Positions 9,106 to 15,688 of a stretch of DNA of 64,000 nucleotides are shown here, one piece after another. The notes beneath the pieces are model-generated. The model saw nothing but the letters and a program-made list of their open reading frames with translations, ran no database searches and was not told the DNA's origin. Each line of letters begins with the position of its first letter. Position 1 is the stretch's first letter. This DNA is from Carnobacterium viridans (GTDB taxonomy: Bacteria; Bacillota; Bacilli; Lactobacillales; Carnobacteriaceae): the NCBI RefSeq assembly GCF_900102725.1, contig NZ_FNJW01000008.1, positions 620,001 to 684,000 on the forward strand, in the 5' to 3' direction. Position numbers and translations under genes: made by a program.

Positions 9106-9450
9106 CTAGTACAATAACTTTATCTTCGCAGAACACTCTTCCATTAATTCTTGTGGTGCTTTTTCCACAAAACTAAATTCCCTTGTCTCCAGATCAATCA
9201 TACGATGGTGTTCGAGTAAAACTTCACCTTTAGTCGTTAAATGTTCAGGCAAGGGAATATGAAGTGGAAATCTTTTGGATGTAGAAGTTATAGGTGCTAC
9301 CCCATACATATAATTTAAATAACTCATCTTTTTTGTTAATACAATGCATGGACGGTGCCCTCTTTGTTCATGTCCTTTTGTAGGATTAAGACTGACAAAA
9401 ATAATATCGCCTTGTTCTAGCTCTTGATAACCTATTTTCTTCGTGGCCAA
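9106..9450 (-). CDS. MazF/PemK-type endoribonuclease toxin
   Basis: The 114-residue protein has PemK/MazF motifs: QGDIIFVSLNPTKGHEQRGHRPCIVLTK at residues about 14-41, GVAPITSTSKRFPLHI, and EVLLEHHRMIDL. Such toxins cut mRNA at short sequences and stop translation when the antitoxin decays. The start codon is TTG, placed immediately after the antitoxin TAG, with GGAAGGGAG inside the antitoxin end as ribosome-binding site. This gives tight coupling and a lower toxin yield. It is full length. Confidence 0.92.
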   Translation of the reverse strand: MATKKIGYQELEQGDIIFVSLNPTKGHEQRGHRPCIVLTKKMSYLNYMYGVAPITSTSKRFPLHIPLPEHLTTKGEVLLEHHRMIDLETREFSFVEKAPQELMEECSAKIKLLY

Positions 9451-9711
9451 CTAGAGTAGCTCCCTTCCTACTGACTCTCCCCAGTCAAATTTATCTTCAG
9501 AATCTAATGGGCTTCCGTCATAATCAGCAAATAGTTCTTCAAGAGTATCAGGATACTTCTTTTTGGGAGTTAAAATGATTTGTCCTTTATCTACCGTCAT
9601 GGTGAAAACAATCTCTTCATCTGTGTAACCTAATTCTCTTAATTCCTCTTTTCCTATCCTGATGCCTTGAGAGTTTCCCCACTTTTTCAACTGAATTTCT
9701 TTTATGAACAT
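9451..9711 (-). CDS. MazE/PemI-type antitoxin with AbrB fold
   Basis: The 86-residue protein begins with the swapped-hairpin AbrB DNA-binding domain (KEIQLKKWGNSQGIRIGKEEL) and ends in an acidic tail (YPDTLEELFADYDGSPLDSEDKFDWGE) of the kind that wraps around the toxin. ATG follows GGGGTG. It should neutralise the neighbouring toxin and repress their shared promoter, where a 22-nt palindrome is visible. Confidence 0.9.
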   Translation of the reverse strand: MFIKEIQLKKWGNSQGIRIGKEELRELGYTDEEIVFTMTVDKGQIILTPKKKYPDTLEELFADYDGSPLDSEDKFDWGESVGRELL

Positions 9712-9741
9712 TACTACACCCCTTTCGTATCTTCTTAACTA

Positions 9742-9771
9742 AAGTGTATACTTGTATATACTTGCTGTCAA
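9742..9771 (-). promoter_or_regulatory. Promoter and palindromic operator of the toxin-antitoxin pair
   Basis: On the minus strand a consensus TTGACA (9766-9771) is followed by a TATACA/TACACT -10. Overlapping the spacer and -10 is a near-perfect palindrome at 9742-9763 (AAGTATATAC, two bases, GTATACACTT; 9 of 10 pairs). This is the expected AbrB-domain antitoxin operator, giving autoregulation. Confidence 0.7.
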
Positions 9772-9913
9772 TTATTTCATTCCTATTTAATGAACCGTGT
9801 AACTCTCACTATATTGGGTGTTCACAAATCAAAAACGTTCTTTTGCTTGTTACTCGCAAATCGGAACATTTAGCCAACAGCAGAAATGTTTAACAGCATT
9901 AATTTGATTTACG

Positions 9914-10069
9914 TACCATATGGATAGAAATTTTTGGTTCATCTGGTCCTCAAAAGGGAGTTGCGTACCATATCGTTATTTATATTTATCACATACGGTA
10001 CGCAAAGTTGTTTTTCCTACCATATGGCTGTCTCTTTATATTCATATGGCACTCAAAAGTCTTTATCCG
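9914..10069. repeat. Three degenerate copies of a 52-bp direct repeat
   Basis: TACCATAT recurs at 9914, 9966 and 10018, exactly 52 bp apart. Copies 1 and 3 also share TTCATnTGGnnCTCAAAAG at the same internal place, and copy 2 has a weaker version (CATACGGTACGCAAAG). Related fragments (TACTCGCAAATCGGAAC) occur just before. The 9772-10310 interval carries no convincing gene; an open frame over the repeats has no ribosome-binding site and shows no protein-like composition. Confidence 0.6.
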
Positions 10070-10310
10070 CATAAGTCTCCAGTCATTTCGATCAGAGTTT
10101 GCAACATACATGAGCCCGTTATTTTTGAATTGCCGATTATCCTAAGTATTTTCATTTATTATACTTTCTTTAAAGGGAACATGAATGATTCAAGTCATAA
10201 GATATTTATAATTCTGTAATAGTTAATACTTGTGAAACTAGTAATTTTCGAGGGATTACTAGACAGCTATATCTCTATACGTTCAAATCAATATATTTCT
10301 CGCATTTCAT

Positions 10311-11717
10311 TTATTCTATTTTTTCCGATAAACGTATGTAAGTTCTCATTCCTAGCAACTTTTCAATTTTCTTTTTCCGATTTTTTATTTGATCTAGCAT
10401 TATGTTGTTAGTCTCTGGAGATATTTCATCAAATTTGTATTGAGAACGCTTTACATACTCTATAAAATTAGTTCTTTTTATACCATGCTCTTCCTTAAAG
10501 CCCTTATCTGTAAAAAGACTGTAAATAAGGTCTCTATGGGGGATTTTTACCATCTTTGGAATTTTATTTTTTCTATTATTCAGTTTCAGCTTATATTCCA
10601 TACCGTTAATGAATTTCTTCATTTTACGGTAAAATCTTTCAATACTTCTTTGTCGAATGCTTACATTTATTCCATCATAGACAAACCCAAGATAATCTAT
10701 ACGACTTTCTTTATACGAATCTATTTCATCTAGTTCATATATCTTATTATCTTCTCTTTTGTAAATATGCGTTTTCTCAGTGGCAATTTCCAATTCATTT
10801 TTCTCTGCATACTGATAAATTTTTTTTATTAAGCCCTGGAATTGTTTGAATGTATCTTCTTTTTCTCCAACAACTTTAGGAATCACAAGAATAAAATCAT
10901 CTGAGTATCGGCGATAAAGTCCTCCAAGTATGGTCACTAAATGATTAATAGATTCGTCAAACTCTATAGCGTAAATATTTGCCATTACTGCACTAATAGG
11001 AACTCCTTGTGGAACCCCTTTTCCAGTTTTATTAGATTGAATTTTATACATCTTACGAAAATCTGATACTGAATTATTTTTCGATGTAAAAGACTTATAG
11101 TTTTTTTGTCTGAGATTGTCTTCTTCGCCAAAGAATTCTTCCACAGTCTTTTTTTCTATATATCCAAACTTTGTAACGGAATTAAAAACATTGAACCAGT
11201 CATCGCTTAGACGATCACACGCAAGTACTTTGCATATTCTTTCTTTCAATAATTGATGATTTAATGATTCAAAATAACTTTTAAAGTCTCCAACCAAAAC
11301 ATATGCTTCATTTGTCTTGTGTAGAAAATCTATAACCTCAGCAGCAAAATCAATATTAGATTTTCCTTTTTTATTAGTTCGATAAGCAACTGAACAGTCA
11401 TCTATTTTATGTTCTCCTACCCATTTGTTATAAATGAGATTTAATTCATTAGCATAATATTTATAAATATATCCATCCAAATGTCCAGCATATTTTATTG
11501 GTCTAGGCTTTTTATAAAATGGACGTCCATCAGTATACTTTTCTAAATCCGTTGTGTGTTTTTCCATTTCCTGATTGTATGAAATTAATGGAAAAAAGCT
11601 ATGTTCAGCAATCGCATTGCGATTTTGAACATAGCTCTCCACCTTAGAAATATGTATAGGATAATCAAAATGAAAATAGCCTTTTATTGGATAATGCTCT
11701 TGATTAAGTTTATGCAT
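10311..11717 (-). CDS. Solitary reverse transcriptase of the defence-associated (DRT/UG) kind
   Basis: This 468-residue protein contains the RT palm and little else. Motif A is YVLVGDFKSYFESLNH with Asp144; KTGKGVPQGVPISAVMANIY spans about 231-249; and the catalytic RRYSDDFILVIP holds Asp273 and Asp274. GKSNIDFAAEVIDFL near 118 and YLGFVYDGI near 345 are typical of bacterial RTs. There is no maturase (GIIM) or HNH domain, so it is not an intact group II intron protein, and no retron-like ncRNA hallmark was recognised. A C-terminal lysine-rich part of about 110 residues follows the palm. The ATG has an AAGGAG 7 nt upstream. It is alone, preceded by a long structured leader. That is the layout of single-gene defence RTs; DRT2 is the closest layout I know, but assignment to a class is only a hypothesis. 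Confidence 0.85.
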   Translation of the reverse strand: MHKLNQEHYPIKGYFHFDYPIHISKVESYVQNRNAIAEHSFFPLISYNQEMEKHTTDLEKYTDGRPFYKKPRPIKYAGHLDGYIYKYYANELNLIYNKWVGEHKIDDCSVAYRTNKKGKSNIDFAAEVIDFLHKTNEAYVLVGDFKSYFESLNHQLLKERICKVLACDRLSDDWFNVFNSVTKFGYIEKKTVEEFFGEEDNLRQKNYKSFTSKNNSVSDFRKMYKIQSNKTGKGVPQGVPISAVMANIYAIEFDESINHLVTILGGLYRRYSDDFILVIPKVVGEKEDTFKQFQGLIKKIYQYAEKNELEIATEKTHIYKREDNKIYELDEIDSYKESRIDYLGFVYDGINVSIRQRSIERFYRKMKKFINGMEYKLKLNNRKNKIPKMVKIPHRDLIYSLFTDKGFKEEHGIKRTNFIEYVKRSQYKFDEISPETNNIMLDQIKNRKKKIEKLLGMRTYIRLSEKIE

Positions 11718-12035
11718 AACTTTTCTCCTTAAGTTAGTCAGAATTAGGATTAGCCATGGCTACTAAAAGCTCCCTTTCTGACAACAGCCATACTGCTTAC
11801 AATTATTGGCTATTAAACATGAAAACAGGCCACGTATTTACAACTATGTTATATTATAGTAGAAGCCTCAATAAGTCACAGAAAGGAGAACAACATGATG
11901 GAAACTGCTGTACAGGTCATTCTGTTCACATATAGCGTGGTAGAAACAATACATGCCATTAGCATGGCGTCAAACGTACGTTCCGTCCTTGTGGAAGTCT
12001 TCAAACTAAATTTACTACCAACTTAATTGATAGAC
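11718..12035 (-). ncRNA. Predicted structured leader or ncRNA of the reverse transcriptase
   Basis: From the predicted start near 12035 to the RT codon there are about 318 nt without a sense ORF. The minus-strand RNA can form several stems: GCCAT/ATGGC around the GCTA loop (about 11958-11971), AGCCA/TGGCT (about 11784-11811), and GTCAGAA/TTCTGAC closing a roughly 45-nt element (about 11737-11782) that contains a perfect 12-nt palindrome at 11751-11762, right before the RT Shine-Dalgarno. Defence RTs of the DRT2/DRT9 kind use such an upstream RNA as template or cofactor (family knowledge). That this one does so is inference. Confidence 0.5.
11895..12026 (+). CDS. Possible 43-residue peptide antisense to the RT leader
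   Basis: GAAAGGAGAACAAC precedes two ATG codons at 11895 and 11898. The frame encodes 43 residues, starting METAVQVILFTYSVVETI after the first Met, and ends with TAA at 12024. An extended -10 (TGTTATATT) lies about 40 bp before the Shine-Dalgarno. The short hydrophobic start resembles in a general way small holin-like or type I toxins of lactic acid bacteria, but I cannot assign a family. The whole ORF is covered by the opposite-strand leader RNA, whose predicted start is only about 9 bp past this stop codon. It could be a type I toxin with antisense control, or a coincidental ORF in the RT ncRNA. Confidence 0.4.
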   Translation: MMETAVQVILFTYSVVETIHAISMASNVRSVLVEVFKLNLLPT

Positions 12036-12041
12036 ACTGTT

Positions 12042-12050
12042 ATTATACCA
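12042..12050 (-). promoter_or_regulatory. Extended -10 promoter of the RT leader
   Basis: The minus strand reads TGGTATAAT, a perfect extended -10 element (TGnTATAAT). No good -35 is present at 16-18 bp, which is common for extended -10 promoters. The start would fall near 12035. A faint possibility is that it serves only the antisense function over the 43-codon ORF. Confidence 0.65.
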
Positions 12051-12206
12051 CAATTTTTATGCAGAACATCTTTTTAATTTTTCCGATAAACTTCAACTTT
12101 CCCTCCTCCCTCATTTTTTTGATGTTACTTGAGTTAAATTGCTATAAGCATCATTTCTACTTATGCTACAGTTTTAGTTAGTCTTTATAAACAATTTTTC
12201 AGAATT

Positions 12207-12812
12207 TTATTTAATTGTATGCGAAATATTGTTCTTCCATATCTCCTGAACAATCTCTTTGGGAGACATCGCCGTATTATTCCCGTACATATTCATAGTC
12301 ATCTTTAGTCTTAATTGCTTCTTCTCATCAATATGATGCATTATTATCTCGTTTGCTGAGTTTGCTGAGATACTCATATGATTACCATAAGCTAAATTAA
12401 TTGTACTGCCACCAAACATACTGCCATACCATATTTTAATCGTATTCACATTCATACCCTTAACATATAATTTGAAAATTGTTTCATAATTACTAAAATC
12501 AACTTTATCGTAATCAAATTCAACATTAGTAGCTTTTATTTGATTAAATAATGAATTGAATAAATTTGTAATTTCTTTAAAACTTCCTTTTAGAAAACTA
12601 TCAATATCTTGATCTGTTATACGTTTTAAATTTGGTAAGTCTATATCAAATAAATCTACTTCAGAAGTAAAGTTATTTGATATATCTTTATTTTGTTTTT
12701 CAGATGTATTTTTAGAAGGTACTCTAGGTTTAAACTCTGGGATTTCACCTAAAGGCTCTTGGAAATGTATAGGTTGTCCATAGATACGGTATACTAATTC
12801 ATCAATTTTTTT
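12207..12812 (-). pseudogene. Headless unknown ORF, in frame with the upstream gene across one TGA
   Basis: The frame is open for 202 codons from just after the TGA at 12813-12815 down to the stop at 12207, but the first ATG is only at 12455. It reads KKIDELVYRIYGQPIHFQEP..., then an acidic linker and a more folded end (STINLAYGNHMSISANSANE). A neighbouring frame upstream of an A8 run (SYFGLEVAEFEKK) would join smoothly to KKIDELVYRIYG if one A were added. It therefore looks like the back part of a larger protein, frameshifted and cut. IDELVYxxYG recalls the end of some adenine methylases, but the rest does not, so no function is given. Confidence 0.5.
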
Positions 12813-13472
12813 TCAAACTCTGCTACTTCCAATCCAAAATAAGACTCTGTATCTTCTGCGGCGGTAAAGAAGCGCCAATAAACCGATTATCATCACTAAT
12901 ACAATTAGTATAGGAACAATACTATTATAAGCGATATTGACAACTTTTCTGACTAATTGAAATTGTGGAATGTCCACTACATTTTTCAAATTGAATAGCG
13001 TAACTCTATTTTCTGTGATTTCAGTTGCTGATTCGACCACTGCAGTCGTTCTTGCTTGAAACTCTTCATCAAAAGGAATATTATTTTCATTTGCATAAGT
13101 TTCTACATATGTAGTTACTGGCTCTAAAAAGATTGTTTTATCCATTATGACCGCAGACTTGTCTGTTTCGTAAGTCATATAGTCGACCATTAAATTCACA
13201 TTTTCTCTTGTTAACTTCTGTACCTCATAATCTTCAAGAACAGCTGACATAAAAACTTCATCTGGTATAGAAGACTCTAAACTAAGTGTTGCATATTTAG
13301 TATTTAAGTTTTCCGTTAATTGTGAATAATAGTCTCGATCTTCAAGCTTATCTCCAATATAATTTCCATTTAGTAAAACAAAACGAATAAATATAGAAGC
13401 GATACAAAAGATAACTCCAAACATCAATAAAAAACTTAACACCATTCTTAATGCTTTTTTTACTTTCTTCAA
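12813..13472 (-). CDS. Membrane protein encoded beside sortase D, possibly with a non-native C-terminus
   Basis: The 219-residue protein has an N-terminal membrane segment (VLSFLLMFGVIFCIASIFI), an extracytoplasmic region of about 140 residues, and a second membrane segment (IVPILIVLVMIIGLLALL) followed by YRRRRYR as a stop-transfer anchor. The start is TTG with AAGGAG 8 nt upstream. It follows the broken sortase gene directly, so it may have served surface-protein anchoring; the family is not recognised. The last residues after the arginines (VLFWIGSSRV) lie over a suspected recombination junction and may not be original. Confidence 0.6.
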   Translation of the reverse strand: MKKVKKALRMVLSFLLMFGVIFCIASIFIRFVLLNGNYIGDKLEDRDYYSQLTENLNTKYATLSLESSIPDEVFMSAVLEDYEVQKLTRENVNLMVDYMTYETDKSAVIMDKTIFLEPVTTYVETYANENNIPFDEEFQARTTAVVESATEITENRVTLFNLKNVVDIPQFQLVRKVVNIAYNSIVPILIVLVMIIGLLALLYRRRRYRVLFWIGSSRV

Positions 13473-13488
13473 TTATTATCGCTCCTTT

Positions 13489-14151
13489 TTAAAAATCAAC
13501 TTCGGATAGTGGTGTACCCTCCACTAGTTTTGCAATTACAGAATACCTATCCGGGCTATGACCAATATAATCAAAAGGATAACAAGTATAAACTGTTAAT
13601 ATCGATTCATCAGTTTATGCAAGAATAGATTGATCTGTACCAGTTGTAATTTTAGTTTCAATGATTTCATATACATAGTCACCATAAGTGGTTTCCATTC
13701 TAATTTCATCGCCAATTTTAGCTTGTCCAAGCGTTTTAAAAACAGAATTTCGATGCCCAACTAAAACGGTATTGCCTTTTTCTCCCGGAAAAACAGATCC
13801 ATAATACTGCCCTGTTCCTTGCAATAAAATTTCTTCGCTGTCTCCAACATAGATTGGGGATACAATTCCCGCCGAGTCAATTTTAAGTTCTGCATATTTA
13901 TCGCCATATTTAGGAAAAGTATTGCCCTCTCCCGATCCATCGAGTGAAGATTCACCAGAGATGTCTGCAGCGTCTACAACTACATCTTGAGTTATAAATA
14001 ACTGTGATATGTAATAAGCATGTTTTAAGGTATCAAAAAATGCTAGTGAAATTAATACAAACCCTAGCACAAACATACCGATTGGAAATACAACCAGAAA
14101 TGTTTTTTTAGAACGATGTTTTTTTATTTTTTCATCTCTCTTTTTTTTCAT
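13489..14151 (-). pseudogene. Class D sortase, broken by a stop before the catalytic cysteine
   Basis: The frame starts at the ATG at 14151, which has AAAAGGAGA upstream (a farther ATG at 14175 is less likely). It has a membrane anchor (TFLVVFPIGMFVLGFVLI), the sortase core and the catalytic His in TVLVGHRNSVF. A TAA at 13615-13617 ends translation at TDQSILA. The same frame then continues TDESILTVYTCYPFDYIGHS with PDRYSVIAKL, so the catalytic Cys and Arg are lost from the product. TCYPF with this spacing is typical of class D sortases. A single base change (for example CAA to TAA) explains it. Natural readthrough or a sequencing error are the alternatives. Confidence 0.85.
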
Positions 14152-14977
14152 AAAATCTCCTTTTCTAACATTCATGTATTGTCAAAAAAATTCCTCTTAA
14201 AGTATCCATTTATGCTTTATTTACACCAATTTTGACTTTTTAGCTACAAAATCACTTCCATAGCTAGTAATATAGCAGACTCTTAATAAATTAGGTTTGC
14301 CCTCGGTTTACAGTAGCACAACCGAGGGCAAACCTAATTTATTCCTTTTTGTGCAACGCGCTATTAAATATGTAGAACTATGACAAAAACTGCTTATCAC
14401 CTTGAGTTCAGTCATAAAGATATATTATACTTGTGTGAGTATTTTCATCATACATTACCAGTTAACTCGTTATCATCTTTATCAGCGTTAAAATGCAATA
14501 TTGTTTCCAATTAATTTTTCAGTAAATTTTCAGCACTTTATAAGTATAGAACATTTGTCTAGAATTGTCTGATAAAATCTTAAGAAAATATTAATGTTTT
14601 CTTTTTCATGACAGAAAAGCAGCCACATATAAAAAAACGCTCTAAACAAATAAAAAGAACAAACTGCTACTCAGTCTGTGACTTTTTAGTGTGTTTCTTG
14701 TAAATTAGTGATTAAAAATATATCAGGGAGGGTAAATATTCGTTGCCAGTATCATTTGAAATAATATCTACATTTTTTTTAGCAACAACTGTAAAACACT
14801 ATATTCAGATATACCTTCTTTCATGAGGTATGGTAGAAGACGCAACTCTTTTATACTCTGATCTTGATACTTTCATAGTAATTTTTTGGTGGAGAATTCT
14901 TTCTATGACTTTCAACTTGACAATTTATTTCAAAAAAGTCAAACTAAAAAAAATAAAAATTTGGTTTGTTTCACTTT
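14152..14977. other. Gene-free stretch holding a long perfect hairpin
   Basis: No convincing gene is found in these 826 bp. They hold the 24-bp inverted repeat at 14285-14343 and, on the plus strand at 14743-14826, a 27-residue frame from TTG after GGGAGGG that cannot be judged. The 60-codon plus frame from 14830 lacks a ribosome-binding site and runs into the decayed cpsB, so I do not call it. Confidence 0.5.
14285..14343. repeat. Perfect 24-bp inverted repeat with an 11-nt loop
   Basis: Left arm 14285-14308 and right arm 14320-14343 are exact complements (GGTTTGCCCTCGGTT is the GC-rich inner part) around TACAGTAGCAC. The plus strand continues CCTTTTT, so it can act as a plus-strand terminator. 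The exceptional length of the stem and the lack of an upstream plus-strand gene leave a miniature element or the end of a lost gene as alternatives. Confidence 0.8.
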
Positions 14978-15160
14978 TTATGGTGTTAGAGAAACAATCA
15001 GCAGTCTATTAACTAAGTCTTTAATAGACTGCTGATACTCATTAACTTTTTTTCCAAATTCATTTCCAAGCTTTTGATAAGCTTCCTTCACATAGAAATA
15101 AAATATCTTTTTTGCTCCATCATCAACACCAGACAAAATATGACAGTGAAAATCAATCAT
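14978..15160 (-). pseudogene. Internally deleted CpsB-type tyrosine phosphatase
   Basis: The 60-residue frame starts MIDFHCHILSGVDDGAK, the metal-binding start of PHP-family CpsB/EpsB phosphatases (usual length about 250), preceded by AGGGGGA. It then jumps to EAYQKLGNEFGKKVNEYQQ, which resembles the extreme C-terminus of the same family. About 190 residues are missing in the middle. A perfect 16-bp inverted repeat at 14997-15036 lies in the 3' part. The product cannot be a working phosphatase. It marks the former head of a capsule cluster. Confidence 0.8.
14997..15036. repeat. Perfect 16-bp inverted repeat in the cpsB remnant
   Basis: ATCAGCAGTCTATTAA and its exact complement enclose an 8-nt loop. 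It forms a strong hairpin in either RNA. It overlaps the coding frame of the deleted cpsB, so it probably arose with the deletion or serves now as a terminator. Confidence 0.75.
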
Positions 15161-15204
15161 TTTTCATCCCCCTAATCTATTAAATAGTTTACCGTAGTTC
15201 TATA

Positions 15205-15684
15205 GTTAGGGTGTCAAACTCCCATAAAAATATGCCATACAATGACAAGTTGCACTCGTTCATAGAAGATGCACATACTTTAATAGCTTACATACACCAT
15301 ATGTATAATACTCGAGCATTCTCAGAAACAAATAATTTTTCAATTTATTATGACATATTTAAAAGAAGACCACTGTTCTAATGATTACTCCAAAAACTAT
15401 GGAGCATACAAAGCAAACCAAACAGATAAAAGAAGGGCTGTTAGTTCAGTAGTCAAATTTTTGAAACGGAATCGAAGAGGTTACTTCTATCTTGAGACGA
15501 AACTATTTTGTCGATTGTATATCCATTAAGGACTTAGAGCGCTTAAAATAGTGGTTCAACTTCAGCAATGGGGCTATAAGCGTTAAACATGTTGTAAAAG
15601 CATATCAAAATAGAAGAAAAGCAGCATAAAAGAAAAAGTTTCCTTATTGTTCTTTTTTAAAATTTTGAATTTTAACACCCTAAC
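15205..15684. mobile_element. Degenerate insertion element with GTTAGGGTGT ends
   Basis: The left end GTTAGGGTGTCAAA (15205-15218) and right end TTTAACACCCTAAC (15671-15684) are inverted repeats with one mismatch, 480 bp apart. The inside has only short broken frames (for example RRAVSSVVKFLKRNRRGYFY on the plus strand from about 15430), as in a decayed transposase. I could not name the family. It fills the gap between the cpsB remnant and the GT14 gene. Confidence 0.6.
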
Positions 15685-15688
15685 CATA

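Noticed and set aside
9914..10069. The 52-bp repeats as a CRISPR array
   Set aside because: Repeat similarity is patchy, there are no unique spacers of even length between conserved repeats, and no cas genes are near.
9920..10219. Plus-strand open frame of 99 codons
   Set aside because: It runs across the 52-bp repeats, has no Shine-Dalgarno and no protein-like pattern; it is probably chance.
10311..12050. Group II intron or diversity-generating retroelement
   Set aside because: No maturase or endonuclease domain, no intron domain V sequence found near the ends, and no template/variable repeat pair seen.
8289..12206. Prophage or integrative element
   Set aside because: No integrase, structural or packaging genes and no attachment-site duplication; it is only an accessory island with transposon relics.
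14743..14826. 27-residue plus-strand frame starting TTG after GGGAGGG
   Set aside because: A fair Shine-Dalgarno, but too short, without a clear promoter or homology that I can see; not enough to call a gene.
14830..15012. Plus-strand 60-codon frame
   Set aside because: No ribosome-binding site, no recognisable motif, and it runs into the inverted repeat of the cpsB remnant on the other strand.
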